Of a stretch of 64,000 nt of DNA, positions 17,490 to 27,614 are shown in pieces. Every line of letters begins with the position of its first letter. The first letter of the stretch is position 1. Position numbers and translations under genes: made by a program. Under the pieces are notes generated by a model. That model saw only the letters and a list, made by a program, of their open reading frames with translations, was not told where the DNA came from and did not search any database. The stretch lies in NCBI RefSeq assembly GCF_014647195.1, contig NZ_BMOS01000003.1, forward strand, positions 153,568-217,567, read 5' to 3'. The DNA is from Oceanobacillus indicireducens. GTDB lineage: Bacteria > Bacillota > Bacilli > Bacillales > Amphibacillaceae.

Positions 17490-18071
17490 CTAGTTATGTT
17501 CTGGCCCCCTATTTTTTATACCATTTAGTATGATTTCTAAATAATAATTAACTAATTCTTCTTCTGATATCTCTCCATCCGGATTATACCAGTAATAAGT
17601 TCGATTCACCATATCTAATATGCTAAATGCGAGAATGTCAGCTCTAACATTATTTTTAAAATGCCCCTTAGCAATTCCATCTTCTAGTAAAGCTTGGACA
17701 TTTAATCTGAAATCTCTCCTCTTACCTTTTATTTGTTCCAGGTGCACTTCTTCAATATGCCTCATTTCCCTAAAGATGATTCTTGCACTCTTTCCTTTTG
17801 TTTTGATTCCACTAATGATTAAATATATAATGTCATACAGTTTTTGATAGTTGTTTTTGCTAGGATCTCGAATTATTTCTTCTTGTTTTTGCAATAAATC
17901 TAAAATGAAAGATAGATGAATATCCTTCAATAACTCTTGTTTACTCTTAAAATAATAATAGAATGTACCTTTAGTCGCACCAATATTATCAGTAATATCT
18001 TCTATCGAGGTCTCTTTAAATCCTTTTTCATCAAATAAGTCAATAGCTGTCTGTATAATTTTCCCCTTCAT
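17490..18071 (-). CDS. TetR-family regulator of the acyl-CoA catabolic locus
   Basis: A 193-residue repressor. The N-terminal helix-turn-helix (IIQTAIDLFDEKGFKETSIE, then IGATKGTFYYYFKSKQELL) is textbook TetR, and the C-terminal ligand domain resembles those of KstR2/FadR-like acyl-CoA sensors (RIIFREMRHIEEVHLEQI). A perfect 20-bp palindrome lies 40 bp upstream of its start, consistent with autoregulation. It sits at the 3' end of a long minus-strand run of acyl-CoA genes, so it probably represses that locus and is released by an acyl-CoA intermediate. The ligand is unknown. Confidence 0.85.
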   Translation of the reverse strand: MKGKIIQTAIDLFDEKGFKETSIEDITDNIGATKGTFYYYFKSKQELLKDIHLSFILDLLQKQEEIIRDPSKNNYQKLYDIIYLIISGIKTKGKSARIIFREMRHIEEVHLEQIKGKRRDFRLNVQALLEDGIAKGHFKNNVRADILAFSILDMVNRTYYWYNPDGEISEEELVNYYLEIILNGIKNRGPEHN

Positions 18072-18110
18072 CGCCGACTCCCTTTCCCCTATTCTTACTT
18101 CAGTATTATA

Positions 18111-18130
18111 AATATTAGTCGACTAATATT
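18111..18130. promoter_or_regulatory. Perfect 20-bp palindromic TetR operator
   Basis: AATATTAGTCGACTAATATT is fully self-complementary and lies just upstream of the TetR start, overlapping the expected promoter. A looser related palindrome is at 33553-33570 before the first gene of the acyl-CoA cluster. Confidence 0.7.
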
Positions 18131-18209
18131 ATGAGTGAATCTGATTAATTTCTTATTTCTCAAACGTTCGTATCGAGATTTCTCGACTTGGGCCATATAT
18201 TTATTAAAA

Positions 18210-19060
18210 TTATTCCCTTTCTAGAATAACTGAAATGCCTTGGCCTCCACCGATACAGGCAGTTACAAGACCATATCTTCCACCCGAACGATTGAGTTCA
18301 TATGAGCGGATGCTGCATCATTTAAACCAGAACTACTCCCTGCTGTAACTGTTCCCTCTTTATCAAATGCAGGTCTTAATTTTGAGAGTGCTTCCAGACT
18401 TGTATTCGGTCGCGGATGTTCATCCTTCTCAAATATGATTGGTTCCCCTTTTCTTACCGGCACTTTTATCGGGACGATTTGCTCTTCAAAACGCCCTTCC
18501 TTCATCGCCCTCGCCATTTTTTGTTGGCTTCCATAAGCAAACGCATCTTGTTCTTCTCTAGTAATATTATACTGCTTAGCTACATTTTCAGCAGTTATCC
18601 CCATTGGAGGGCTACCTATTCCCTTCGGCGCATGCTGCATTCTTTGCCATTTTGGCGGCATTGAACTATATGGAGTTTCTGGACGTTCCATTAGATATGG
18701 TGCTCGTGTCATACTCTCAATCCCACCCGCTACATATATATCACCAGCTCCTGATTGGATTGCCTGAGCCGCAAGTATAACTGCATTTATTCCGGAACCG
18801 CACTGTCTATCAATCGTGAGTCCCGGTGTGCTTAGTGGTAACCCTGCCTGTAATGCTGTTAATCTTGCAATATTTCCGCCACCACCCAGTACGTTCCCCA
18901 TAATGACATCATCTATAGCTTCAGGGTTAATGTTTACTCGATTTACCGCCTCCTTAATCACTTCTCCTCCATAAATATGGGCGGGAAGACTAGCCAATGC
19001 TCCCCCTTGTTTAGCAATAGCAGTTCGTACTGCCGACACAATTACTGCATCTCTATCCAT
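18210..19060 (-). pseudogene. Acetyl-CoA acyltransferase (thiolase), broken by internal deletion and frameshift
   Basis: From the start at 19060 (MDRDAVIVSAVRTAIAK) the frame is a normal thiolase: DRQCGSGINA carries the nucleophilic Cys, then AGGIESMTRAP and GTVTAGSSSGLNDAAS. It then runs into about 13 unrelated residues and stops at 18263. In the next frame the sequence reads RSYELNRSGGRYGLVTACIG and ends at 18210, which is the genuine thiolase C-terminus with the CxGG motif. About 100 codons, including the HPxGxSG histidine region, are missing between the two parts. The product cannot be an active thiolase. It is the only gene in the cluster that looks broken. Confidence 0.85.
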
Positions 19061-19203
19061 TGTTTCAAACCAGCTCCTAATCGAAATTTTATAAATAAAC
19101 CAAGCAGTCATGAGAGGTTCAAATATAGGACTATCTTGTATGCGGGTCCAAGACACATAGTGTTGTCAAGAAACCATTTCCCCCTCTAGGACTCCCAACT
19201 GTT

Positions 19204-19602
19204 TTAATATATCGCAAAACGAACTTTCCCTTTAATAACTTCTCTGCCCTTTTGGTTGATTGCTTTCACATCAAAATCCATATACTCTACTGTCTTATTT
19301 TGTAACTCAGCTTTCAGCGTAATCACATCACTCAGGAAAACCATACCAGAAAAACGAATCTGATAATCTTGGATAAAGCCTTCTTCAAAATATGGTGTAA
19401 ATAGTTTTGCTAAATTCCCCATCGTCCACATTCCATGTGCAATAATACCTGGTAGTCCGGCTTTTTCGGCTTCTTCATCAATTGTATGAATAGGATTGAA
19501 GTCTCCGGAGGCTCCTGCGTACTTAATTAGGTCCATTCTTGAAACTGGGTTAAGTGTAACACTGAGCGACTCACCCTTATTTAATTCTAAAATGTTACTC
19601 AT
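19204..19602 (-). CDS. MaoC-like (R)-hydratase subunit, hot-dog fold
   Basis: A 132-residue single hot-dog protein. The MaoC hydratase signature is present as YAGASGDFNPIHTIDEEAEK (residues 28-47), with the catalytic Asp and His, followed by GIIAHGMWTMG. Such proteins hydrate 2-enoyl-CoA. Its stop-start overlap of 4 bp with the upstream 149-residue partner implies translational coupling and a heterodimer of the HadAB or ChsH1-ChsH2 kind, where only one subunit carries the full catalytic motif; this is the catalytic one. It sits between the SDR and the broken thiolase, as expected for beta-oxidation. Confidence 0.85.
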   Translation of the reverse strand: MSNILELNKGESLSVTLNPVSRMDLIKYAGASGDFNPIHTIDEEAEKAGLPGIIAHGMWTMGNLAKLFTPYFEEGFIQDYQIRFSGMVFLSDVITLKAELQNKTVEYMDFDVKAINQKGREVIKGKVRFAIY

Positions 19603-20048
19603 ACTTTCATCGCCTTTCTCACAGTTTCAGTAATGATGATGATTGATTCTTCCGTGAATACAAGTTCACCATTTGCATCCTCACCATATCTTTTCGTTGA
19701 TAAGAATCCCATTAACCCATTACTTCCTTGCTTTTCGTAATAATCCTCAATTACAGAGTAAGAGTAAATATCTTCGCCAACTAATAACGGACGTTTATAA
19801 TGATAATTTTGCTCTCCATGGATGAGCCCTTTTTTAGGGAGCTTCAATCCTTCAATGACCCCTGAACTAAGTACACGAGGAAAGGTTGGTGGTGCAATAT
19901 TTCCTCCATATCTGGATTTCTTTCCAACCTCTTCATCAACATAAATAGGATTCAAATCACCGATAGATTCAGCGAAGCGTGTAACCATTCCTCTTTCAAT
20001 CGTACTTTTTACTTTTGAAGATTTTTTACCTATTAAGTCTTTGTACAT
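19599..20048 (-). CDS. MaoC N-terminal-like dehydratase subunit (FAS1-type)
   Basis: A 149-residue hot-dog protein with features of the MaoC N-terminal (FAS1-like) group: VTRFAESIGDLNPIYVDEE near residue 25, PPTFPRVLS, and LIHGEQNYHYKRPLLVGEDI. In paired MaoC hydratases this subunit binds the acyl-CoA while the partner supplies catalysis. It overlaps the partner gene by 4 bp and follows the FabG-like SDR by 18 bp. Together they would hydrate an enoyl-CoA, which the SDR then oxidises. Confidence 0.83.
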   Translation of the reverse strand: MYKDLIGKKSSKVKSTIERGMVTRFAESIGDLNPIYVDEEVGKKSRYGGNIAPPTFPRVLSSGVIEGLKLPKKGLIHGEQNYHYKRPLLVGEDIYSYSVIEDYYEKQGSNGLMGFLSTKRYGEDANGELVFTEESIIIITETVRKAMKV

Positions 20049-20066
20049 ATCATTCCTCTTCCTTCC

Positions 20067-20831
20067 TTATGATTTTGGTCCTCCAGCTACATAGATTACT
20101 TGACCACTGACAAAGGACGACTTTTCATCGGCAAAAAAGGCAACGGCATTTGCAATATCTGCCGGCTTCCCGCTACGTCCGACTGGAATTTTACTTGCAC
20201 CCGCTTTCACGAAATCTTCAAATGGAACGCCAATTCTCTCTGCGGTGGCCTTCGTCATTTCTGTTTCAATAAATCCTGGTGCAACAGCATTCGCGGTAAT
20301 TCCATATTTTCCTAGTTCAATCGCTAGTGTTTTTGTAAAACCTTGTAAGCCGGCTTTCACTGCGGAATAATTTGCCTGGCCTCTATTCCCAAGAGCAGAG
20401 GTCGATGAAATATTGATAATTCTTCCGTATTTTTGTTTAACCATATATTTCTGGGCTGCTCGGCTAGAATTAAATGCACCCTTCAAATGAACATCGATTA
20501 CTTGTTGCCAGTCACTGTCCGTCATTTTAAATAGAAGATTATCCCGAATAATACCGGCGTTATTTACTAAAATATCTAATGAGCCAAATTTATTTACAAC
20601 CTCATCGATTGCCGATTCGACTTCCGCTGCTTCTACCACATTTGCTTGAAAAGCTAAAATGTCATAGCCTTTTTCTGTAAATTCGTTTTCTGTTTCTCTC
20701 AATACTTCTTCATTAATATCGATAATAGCTACTTTCGCACCTTCTTTCGCGAGTTCTTCCGTAATTTCTTTTCCTATACCGCGACTTCCACCTGTTACAA
20801 AAGCTACTCTCCCATCAAACCTTCCTGCCAT
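20067..20831 (-). CDS. FabG-like SDR, putative 3-hydroxyacyl-CoA dehydrogenase
   Basis: About 254 residues from the start at 20831, chosen because GGAGGAGG lies 7 bases upstream; the longer frame has no site. It is a classical SDR: VTGGSRGIG cofactor loop, IIDIN acidic residue after strand 2 favouring NAD, NNAG, catalytic Ser in ISSTSA and YSAVKAG. The C-terminus is VSGQVIYVAGGPKS. FabG-type proteins in acyl-CoA clusters oxidise (R)-3-hydroxyacyl-CoA, matching the stereochemistry of MaoC hydratases. It lies directly upstream of the hydratase pair. A biosynthetic FabG role is less likely in this context. Confidence 0.82.
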   Translation of the reverse strand: MAGRFDGRVAFVTGGSRGIGKEITEELAKEGAKVAIIDINEEVLRETENEFTEKGYDILAFQANVVEAAEVESAIDEVVNKFGSLDILVNNAGIIRDNLLFKMTDSDWQQVIDVHLKGAFNSSRAAQKYMVKQKYGRIINISSTSALGNRGQANYSAVKAGLQGFTKTLAIELGKYGITANAVAPGFIETEMTKATAERIGVPFEDFVKAGASKIPVGRSGKPADIANAVAFFADEKSSFVSGQVIYVAGGPKS

Positions 20832-20917
20832 CCTATTTCCTCCTCCGTATTTCCTATTGTTGATGTCACAGATTCCAAAATGCACGCTTCTAGTAAACTC
20901 TCTCTACTTTCAAAAAC

Positions 20918-21871
20918 CTAAATTAGACTATAGACGTAAACCCCATCCTTCTTCTTAACAAAAATTTCATCACGGTCTATCAACAGATCAAGTACACTCG
21001 TGATTTCAAAAACAAATGTAATCAACCCTTTTTTATAGCGATCAGGATACATCTCTTTTACAATATCGAGCCCTGTCGCTTCGCCTTTTGCAAGTACATT
21101 TTTCACCCGTCTTGCGCGATTTTCTGTTCTTTCAAATTGGGTATAAATAAATCTGCTTAGGTCGTAGATGTCAGGTCCATGACCAGAGTATGTTATTTTA
21201 ATAGGAAGCTTAAGACACTTCTTCAGGTTCTCTACATACTGTAAAAGTGGTTTAGCGCGCTGTTCACCAGGATGTGGCGCGTCTAAAAAGATTCCAACAT
21301 GGATATCATCAATGATGTGATCTCCGCAAATTAATATTTGCTCTTTAGCATGGTACAAAGAGATATGATCCTGTGAATGGCCCTGGGTTTCAATCACCTC
21401 CCAACCAGGTAAACCAGGTACGCTATCTCCTTCTTGAAGTCCTTTTTCAATTTTCAACCCTGCCAATAAGTCTCGATCACGTTTACGGTAAGCCCATTTC
21501 TTTGCCCCATCTTTTGAAAGACCGAATTCATAAAAAAGTTTTTCAAAAAACGCTCCACTCCATTTCATATAGGCCTGATCTGCAAGGTATGTTTCTGTAT
21601 CTTTATGTGCATATACTGGTACCGGATTTTTTTCCAAAATCCATTCTAACAGGCCCATATGGTCATTATGATGATGTGTTAAAACAATCTGCTCAATTTC
21701 TTGAAGGGTTAAGCCTAAAGACTTGAGACTGTCTAACAATTCATTCCATGCCTGTTCTGTTTTTATCCCTGCGTCAATTAGTGTTAGTTTTACTCCAAAT
21801 ACCAAATATACATTTACAGGTCCTATCGGAAAATTGGTGGGTAACTCAATTTTCTCTATTCTCTGCACCAT
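20918..21871 (-). CDS. MBL-fold metallo-hydrolase with C-terminal winged-helix-like region
   Basis: A 317-residue metallo-beta-lactamase fold protein. Zinc ligands appear in order as HHHNDH near residue 67, GHSQDH near 165, ICGDH near 182 and SGHG near 235. The last 80 residues (RRVKNVLAKGEATGLDIVKE ... VLDLLIDRDEI) look like the winged helix seen in LACTB2-type hydrolases. In acyl-CoA clusters such enzymes may hydrolyse acyl-CoA or lactones. Exact activity is unknown. It lies between the SDR and the ABC substrate-binding protein on the same strand with short gaps. Confidence 0.82.
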   Translation of the reverse strand: MVQRIEKIELPTNFPIGPVNVYLVFGVKLTLIDAGIKTEQAWNELLDSLKSLGLTLQEIEQIVLTHHHNDHMGLLEWILEKNPVPVYAHKDTETYLADQAYMKWSGAFFEKLFYEFGLSKDGAKKWAYRKRDRDLLAGLKIEKGLQEGDSVPGLPGWEVIETQGHSQDHISLYHAKEQILICGDHIIDDIHVGIFLDAPHPGEQRAKPLLQYVENLKKCLKLPIKITYSGHGPDIYDLSRFIYTQFERTENRARRVKNVLAKGEATGLDIVKEMYPDRYKKGLITFVFEITSVLDLLIDRDEIFVKKKDGVYVYSLI

Positions 21872-21969
21872 ATTTCATTCAAATCCTTTTTTGAAAGTTT
21901 ATTTTTTAGGTTAGATTTAATCATTTACCTTTCCAAAAATAGGGAACCTTGTGGTTATAGGTTATTAGA

Positions 21970-23604
21970 TTATTTATCTAACCAGACATTTTTCATATGA
22001 ATATGACCATATGATGCATGCGTTTCGTAGTTTTTCACATATGGCTGATGTGGGCTCATGACATAGTAAGTCGAAACCGGAATTGGGTTTAAAATGTTTT
22101 CTAGTACAAAGCGTTGAATCTCATGAACTTTTTCAAGCCTTTCATCTTCATCTAAAATCATACGTTGTTCATCCAGCATGTGATCTAATTCCGGGTCTTT
22201 CGTGTTGTACCAATTTCGTGCACCTTCAGAATGCATCTGAGTACGTAGCCATTCATCAGCTTCTTGAAAATATGTTTGATAACCTACACCGATATCATAA
22301 TTAACGGTTGGCCATCTTTCTGAAAAGTAAGTAGCATACTCCACTACTTCCATTTCGGCGTTAATACCTATATTTCGTAAATCCTCGGTAATCCACTGTG
22401 CGACACGAACTAACTGTTCACCATAGCCATCTGTTACAATTAAGGTCGTATCAAATCCATTAGGGAATCCCGCTTCTGCCAGTAATGCTTTAGCGCCTTC
22501 TGGATCATATGGGAGAAGTTCTTCCCTTTCTTCTAATGGTAGTGCCCAATCACCCAAAGATGGATTTACAGGTCCGCTTACTTCTCCTCCTCCATAAATA
22601 CTATCCACCATCGATTGACGATCAATCGCCATACTAATCGCTTTACGGACTTTCAAATCATCAAACGGCTCTCTTTCCATGTTTACATACACTTGTTCTT
22701 GCGTAGGAAACAATACTTCATTTACAATTGTATCCGGGTTACTTTTGACTAGAGTATCTAGTTCCTCTGGTGATATCCCACCGATTACTTCTGCCTGTTC
22801 AGTCCGAAACGCAGCAATCCGCGCGCCTTGGTCCGGTACAACTTTATAAATTAACTCATCTAGATAAGGCTTTCCTTCTTCAAAGAAATTTGGATTACGG
22901 GAATACGTTGCTTGAACATTGTCATCCCACTCTTCTAATACAAATGGTCCTGTTCCAATTACATCTGTTGCCAGGTCTAGTTCACCATCTACCGCTTCTT
23001 GCGGTAAAATCCACATAAAATGGTTCGCCATAAAGTTTAGAAATGGGGCAAATGGCTGCTTTAACGTGAAAACTACAGTAGTATCATCTGTTGCTTCAAT
23101 ACTCTCTACTTCTGATAAAATAGCAGCTTGGTGACCCGGCAATTCAATAATTCTTTCCATCGTGGCAACGACATCTTGTGCATTCACTTGGCGACCATTT
23201 ACAGGTTCCTTGTCATGCCAATAAGCTTCACGTAGGTGAAAGGTATACACTGTACCGTCTTCTGATATATCCCAGTCTTCTGCGAGATCTGGTACAATAT
23301 TATAATCAGTGAATTCAACATGAGGTCCCGTTTCATACGTCACTAATTTGTTATAAACGAATCCAGCCATTTGATGTGTATAAATGGATGATTGACGATG
23401 GGGATCCAATGTATCCGGATCAGCTGGAGTAACCATTGTAAATGTCCCGCCGTATTTTGGTTCTGATGCATCTTCTTCATTTTCGGATGAATCCGCTTCT
23501 GCTCTGGCATTGCCGTCCGTGCCAGAATCTGAAGAACAAGCACCTAAAAGGAGCAACAGTAATCCAAAGAAAAATAGCGCTGGTAAATTCCTAATTTTAA
23601 ACAT
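21970..23604 (-). CDS. Oligopeptide-type ABC substrate-binding lipoprotein (SBP_bac_5)
   Basis: About 544 residues from the start at 23604 (GAGGAGGG five bases upstream). A signal peptide with lipobox LLGAC directs lipid attachment at the outer membrane face. The family 5 signature follows: FTMVTPADPDTLDPHRQSSI and DWDISEDGTVYTFHLREAYW. It delivers ligand to the permease pair encoded next. Family members bind peptides, nickel or other small molecules; since the locus encodes acyl-CoA enzymes, the ligand may be a carboxylate or conjugate. That is inference. It is part of a five-gene transporter block with both permeases and a fused ATPase. Confidence 0.88.
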   Translation of the reverse strand: MFKIRNLPALFFFGLLLLLLGACSSDSGTDGNARAEADSSENEEDASEPKYGGTFTMVTPADPDTLDPHRQSSIYTHQMAGFVYNKLVTYETGPHVEFTDYNIVPDLAEDWDISEDGTVYTFHLREAYWHDKEPVNGRQVNAQDVVATMERIIELPGHQAAILSEVESIEATDDTTVVFTLKQPFAPFLNFMANHFMWILPQEAVDGELDLATDVIGTGPFVLEEWDDNVQATYSRNPNFFEEGKPYLDELIYKVVPDQGARIAAFRTEQAEVIGGISPEELDTLVKSNPDTIVNEVLFPTQEQVYVNMEREPFDDLKVRKAISMAIDRQSMVDSIYGGGEVSGPVNPSLGDWALPLEEREELLPYDPEGAKALLAEAGFPNGFDTTLIVTDGYGEQLVRVAQWITEDLRNIGINAEMEVVEYATYFSERWPTVNYDIGVGYQTYFQEADEWLRTQMHSEGARNWYNTKDPELDHMLDEQRMILDEDERLEKVHEIQRFVLENILNPIPVSTYYVMSPHQPYVKNYETHASYGHIHMKNVWLDK

Positions 23605-23646
23605 GCAAACCCTCCTCTTATTTCTCAAATTTCGTAAGTTTAAAGA

Positions 23647-24552
23647 CTATGAAGATAGTTTTGGATCTAAGAAATCTCGTAATGCATCCCCCAGCAAGTT
23701 AAATGCCAAGACTAATAGACTTAAAGCCACACCAGGAAAGAAAACAAGCCAAGGGGCACTTTCCATGTATCTGCTCGCATTACTAAGCATCAACCCCCAA
23801 GATGGATTTGGCGGAGGTGTCCCAATTCCGAGGAAACTAAGTGAGGCTTCTGCGATGATTGTTTGCCCGAATGCTAAGCTCGCCATAACGATAATTGGTG
23901 CCATCATGTTCGGTAACCCGTGTCTCATAATAATCCTTAGTGCATTTGCACCAACAGAGCGGGAGGCCTCGACATAATTTGTTTCCCTAATCCGCATCAT
24001 CTCCCCCCGAACAATTCTGGCAAAACGCGGGATTTCAATGATAACGAGAGCAATAATCACATTCTTGACTGCTGGCCCAAGTAATGCAGCAATAAACAAG
24101 GCTAATATCAATGCTGGAATAGCCATAATGGAGTCCATTACCCTTTGGATAATCATATCCACAACTCCACCAAAGAAGCCTGAAATCATCCCAATGATCG
24201 TACCTAAAATGATTGAGATAATGACAGTTGCAAAGCCAACCAGTAAAGAAATTCTTGCACCATAGATAATTCGACTGAACACATCGCGCCCTAAATCATC
24301 TGTCCCCATTAAATGCTGTACATCAGGTGCAGCCAAAAAGGCTTCTCTATTTTGTTCAACAGGATCAAATGGGGCAATAACCGGAGCTGAAATAGCGACA
24401 ATTATAACCAGAATTATAAATAAAGCAGAAATCAACCCAATCCTCTGTGTAGAAATAAAACGGATACATTGATTTTTAATCCTTGATAGCCGCGTTCTTC
24501 TTGCAAGATTCTTTTTAATTGGAAACTCGGATTCTACTTGAACTTGAGACAT
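23647..24552 (-). CDS. ABC permease, DppC/OppC type
   Basis: A 301-residue inner-membrane protein with about six transmembrane segments. An OppC N-terminal segment is followed by GTDDLGRDVFSRIIYGARIS and the EAA loop (EASRSVGANALRIIMRHGLP) that contacts the ATPase. The end reads LGDALRDFLDP, as usual. AAGGGGAG precedes the start. It pairs with the DppB-type permease 34 bp upstream and with the lipoprotein gene 42 bp downstream. Confidence 0.9.
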   Translation of the reverse strand: MSQVQVESEFPIKKNLARRTRLSRIKNQCIRFISTQRIGLISALFIILVIIVAISAPVIAPFDPVEQNREAFLAAPDVQHLMGTDDLGRDVFSRIIYGARISLLVGFATVIISIILGTIIGMISGFFGGVVDMIIQRVMDSIMAIPALILALFIAALLGPAVKNVIIALVIIEIPRFARIVRGEMMRIRETNYVEASRSVGANALRIIMRHGLPNMMAPIIVMASLAFGQTIIAEASLSFLGIGTPPPNPSWGLMLSNASRYMESAPWLVFFPGVALSLLVLAFNLLGDALRDFLDPKLSS

Positions 24553-24586
24553 TGCATCACTCCCCTTCTATCGTTGGTTATTTACG

Positions 24587-25534
24587 TTAACTATTTCTTA
24601 TTCTTGGATCCACCCAGCCATACATCACATCGACAACTAAATTAACCAATAAGAACATTGCTCCAAAGATTAGTACAGCAGCTTGGATTACCGGATAATC
24701 CCTTGCGGATACTGTTTCAAAAATCAGACTGCCTAAACCAGGAAGGGAAAATATTGACTCTAACACCACAGTTCCACCGAGTAGATAACCTACTTGTAAA
24801 CCAATTAATGTAATGACAGAGACGAGGGAATTTCTAAGTGCATGTTTATAAATCACCACTCGCTCCTTCGCTCCTTTTGAGCGAATCGTTCTTATAAAAT
24901 CAGAATGCAATACTTCCAGTACAGCAGATCGGGTCATGCGAACAATACTTGCACTAAGCGTGATCGCTAGACAAATTGCAGGTAAAATCATTTGTTGTAA
25001 ATTGACAATTGGATTTTCAAAAAACGATTGAAATCCTAAAGGGGGGATCCAATTAAATAATAAAGCTAATCCGGTTAGCAGTATTAATCCTAACCAAAAG
25101 TTTGGAATTGATAAACCACCAACGGATGTGATACGTAACAGATGATCAACAAATGAATTATGCTTTACAGCCGAGATGACACCAATAGGTATCCCGATCA
25201 AAGTTGCTAATATAATCGACATGATTGATAACTGCAAAGTAATAGGAATTCTTTCTTTAATTATTTCTGTTACAGGCAGTCCTGACCAAAGAGAAGTACC
25301 TAAATCACCTTGAACTACTCCTTTAATCCAAGCGCCTAACTGAGCCATAATACTTTTATCAAGACCTAACTCGGCTTCCAAAACTTCTATTTGTTCTTCG
25401 GAAGCTCCTGAATCCGCCAATTGGAGGGTTACGATATCACCAGGGACTGCTCTCATTACAACGAAAACGAATGTTACCATGAGGAGTAGAACGAGTACTC
25501 CATATATTAATCTTCTTACGATATATTCAACCAC
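24587..25534 (-). CDS. ABC permease, DppB/OppB type
   Basis: About 315 residues with six membrane segments. Start chosen as the GTG at 25534, giving VEYIVRRLIYGVLVLLLMVT; GAGAGGGG lies 7 bases upstream, inside the end of the ATPase gene. An ATG at 25552 would overlap that gene and has no site. EAA loop: RTIRSKGAKERVVIYKHALR. The end reads VDVMYGWVDPRIR, typical of DppB. It follows the fused ATPase by four bases, so translation is probably coupled. Confidence 0.88.
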   Translation of the reverse strand: MVEYIVRRLIYGVLVLLLMVTFVFVVMRAVPGDIVTLQLADSGASEEQIEVLEAELGLDKSIMAQLGAWIKGVVQGDLGTSLWSGLPVTEIIKERIPITLQLSIMSIILATLIGIPIGVISAVKHNSFVDHLLRITSVGGLSIPNFWLGLILLTGLALLFNWIPPLGFQSFFENPIVNLQQMILPAICLAITLSASIVRMTRSAVLEVLHSDFIRTIRSKGAKERVVIYKHALRNSLVSVITLIGLQVGYLLGGTVVLESIFSLPGLGSLIFETVSARDYPVIQAAVLIFGAMFLLVNLVVDVMYGWVDPRIRNS

Positions 25535-25538
25535 ACCT

Positions 25539-27578
25539 CTACCCCTCTCCATACAGATGGCATGAAACGATATGACCGGATGAAAGTTCTTGCATTAATG
25601 GCTTTTTTTGCTTGCAAACTTCCATCGCCATTGGACAACGCGTATGGAATTTACAGCCACTAGGGGGATTTGATGGACTTGGTACTTCTCCTTTTAAAAT
25701 GATTCTGTCAGGATCTACTGTAGGATCTGGAACTGGTACTGCAGAAATTAAGGCTTTAGAATAGGGATGCAGTGGTTCTTTGAAGAGTGTCTCTGAATCT
25801 GTTACTTCAACTATTTCCCCCATGTACATGACAGCAATTCGATCAGAAATATACTTTACAACATTTAAGTCATGAGATATAAACAAATAAGAAAGCCCCA
25901 TTTTTCTCTGTAAATCTTTGAGTAAATTCAATATTTGAGCTTGCACGGATACGTCCAAGGCTGAAACGGCTTCATCACAAATCAAAAGGTCTGGTTCCGT
26001 AGCCAATGCACGGGCTATTCCAATTCTTTGCAGCTGTCCACCAGAAAATTGATGTGGAAACTTTTGCATATCGTTTTTAGATAGCCCAACTGTTTCTAAT
26101 AATTCACCTATCTTTTCTTGTTTATCCAATCCTTTAGCCAGCCCATGCACTTCTAATGGTTCTCCGATAATATCAAGCACAGTCATGCGGGGGTTTAACG
26201 AACTAAAAGGGTCTTGGAAAACAAATTGCATTCGTTTCCTTAAATTTTTCATCGATTTACGATTACTGTTTATTAGATCATTTCCAGCAAAACTGACTTG
26301 TCCTTTGGTGGAGTCAATCAAGCCTGTAATTAATCTTCCAACCGTTGATTTCCCACATCCTGATTCCCCTACTAGGCCTAGCGTTTCACCCTGATGTATG
26401 TGAAAGGAGACCCCATCTACAGCTCGGACATGGCCAACCGTTCTAGATAATATGCCCTTTGTAATTGGGAAGTGCTTTTTGAGTTCTTCTACATCCAATA
26501 ACAATTCTTTTTCTCCCAATCGTTCATCTAAATTGTCATAAACGTCTTCATCGGTTTTTTCCTTGATCGTACCAGGAGATGATATTTCTATTTCAGCATC
26601 TGGATCAACAAGCCAACACTTACTTAAACGGTTATCGCCAAGATTGTAAAACGGTGGTTCCTCGATACGGCATTTATCTGTAGCAAATTGACAACGGGGA
26701 TGGAATCTGCAACCTGATGGTATCTCATCGAGACTTGGCACATTTCCTTTTATCGTTTGCAAACGTTGGTCCCGGTCCGTTTCTATTCTAGGAATACTCC
26801 TCATTAGAGCTTCCGTATAGGGATGCTGCGGATTTTCAAATAATTCTCTTACACTTGATTGTTCGACAACCTGGCCAGCATAAACAACGACAACCCGATC
26901 TGCCATTTCAGCAACGACTCCTAAGTCATGTGTCACTAATAAAATTGAAGTATCAAATTTGGATTGTAGATCCTTTAATAATTCCATAATTTGCGCTTGA
27001 ACGGTAACATCTAAAGCAGTAGTTGGTTCATCCGCGATAATTAAAGCGGGTCTACAAGCTAACGCAATTGCAATCATTACCCTTTGTCGCTGTCCCCCCG
27101 ATAATTGATGAGGGTATACGTGGATTCTATTTTCAGGATCTGGTAAGCCTACAAGACGTAACAACTCAATTGCTCGCTCAACATATTCCTTTGTTGGCAA
27201 ATCTTCATGAATTTTGATTGTCTCGATAATTTGATTTCCAATCGTATACACGGGGTCTAAACAAGACATCGGGTCTTGGAAGACCATCGCAATGTCTTTC
27301 CCGCGAATTTTTCGTATTTCCTCATCTTTCAGCTCAGCAAGATTTAAATTATTAAACAGAACTTTCCCAGAAGAAACCTTCCCAGTATTTTCTAATAACC
27401 TTAGAATGGATAAAGCAGACACGCTTTTCCCAGAACCAGATTCACCAACAATAGCAACTGTTTCTCCTTTTGTTATACTGAAGGAAATATCATTTACTGC
27501 CTCCACAGTACCTTTTCTCGTTTGAAAGACTGTCGTCATTTTTTCAACCTGCAACAATGGGGTTTCATGATTTACCAA
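25539..27578 (-). CDS. Fused double ABC ATPase, DppD-DppF type
   Basis: About 679 residues carrying two complete nucleotide-binding domains. The first has [17 protein letters not shown] and ADEPTTALD. The second has [17 protein letters not shown] and CDEAVSALD. Each is followed by an oligo_HPY cysteine segment ([30 protein letters not shown]). Two separate proteins are usual in this family; here they are one chain, as in GsiA/YejF-type ATPases. The start is taken as TTG at 27578 with AAGGAGG eight bases upstream. It powers the DppB/C permeases encoded immediately downstream. Confidence 0.9.
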   Translation of the reverse strand: MVNHETPLLQVEKMTTVFQTRKGTVEAVNDISFSITKGETVAIVGESGSGKSVSALSILRLLENTGKVSSGKVLFNNLNLAELKDEEIRKIRGKDIAMVFQDPMSCLDPVYTIGNQIIETIKIHEDLPTKEYVERAIELLRLVGLPDPENRIHVYPHQLSGGQRQRVMIAIALACRPALIIADEPTTALDVTVQAQIMELLKDLQSKFDTSILLVTHDLGVVAEMADRVVVVYAGQVVEQSSVRELFENPQHPYTEALMRSIPRIETDRDQRLQTIKGNVPSLDEIPSGCRFHPRCQFATDKCRIEEPPFYNLGDNRLSKCWLVDPDAEIEISSPGTIKEKTDEDVYDNLDERLGEKELLLDVEELKKHFPITKGILSRTVGHVRAVDGVSFHIHQGETLGLVGESGCGKSTVGRLITGLIDSTKGQVSFAGNDLINSNRKSMKNLRKRMQFVFQDPFSSLNPRMTVLDIIGEPLEVHGLAKGLDKQEKIGELLETVGLSKNDMQKFPHQFSGGQLQRIGIARALATEPDLLICDEAVSALDVSVQAQILNLLKDLQRKMGLSYLFISHDLNVVKYISDRIAVMYMGEIVEVTDSETLFKEPLHPYSKALISAVPVPDPTVDPDRIILKGEVPSPSNPPSGCKFHTRCPMAMEVCKQKKPLMQELSSGHIVSCHLYGEG

Positions 27579-27614
27579 GTTCTCTTCCTCCTTCAATTAA
27601 AACTGTTGCTTCTG

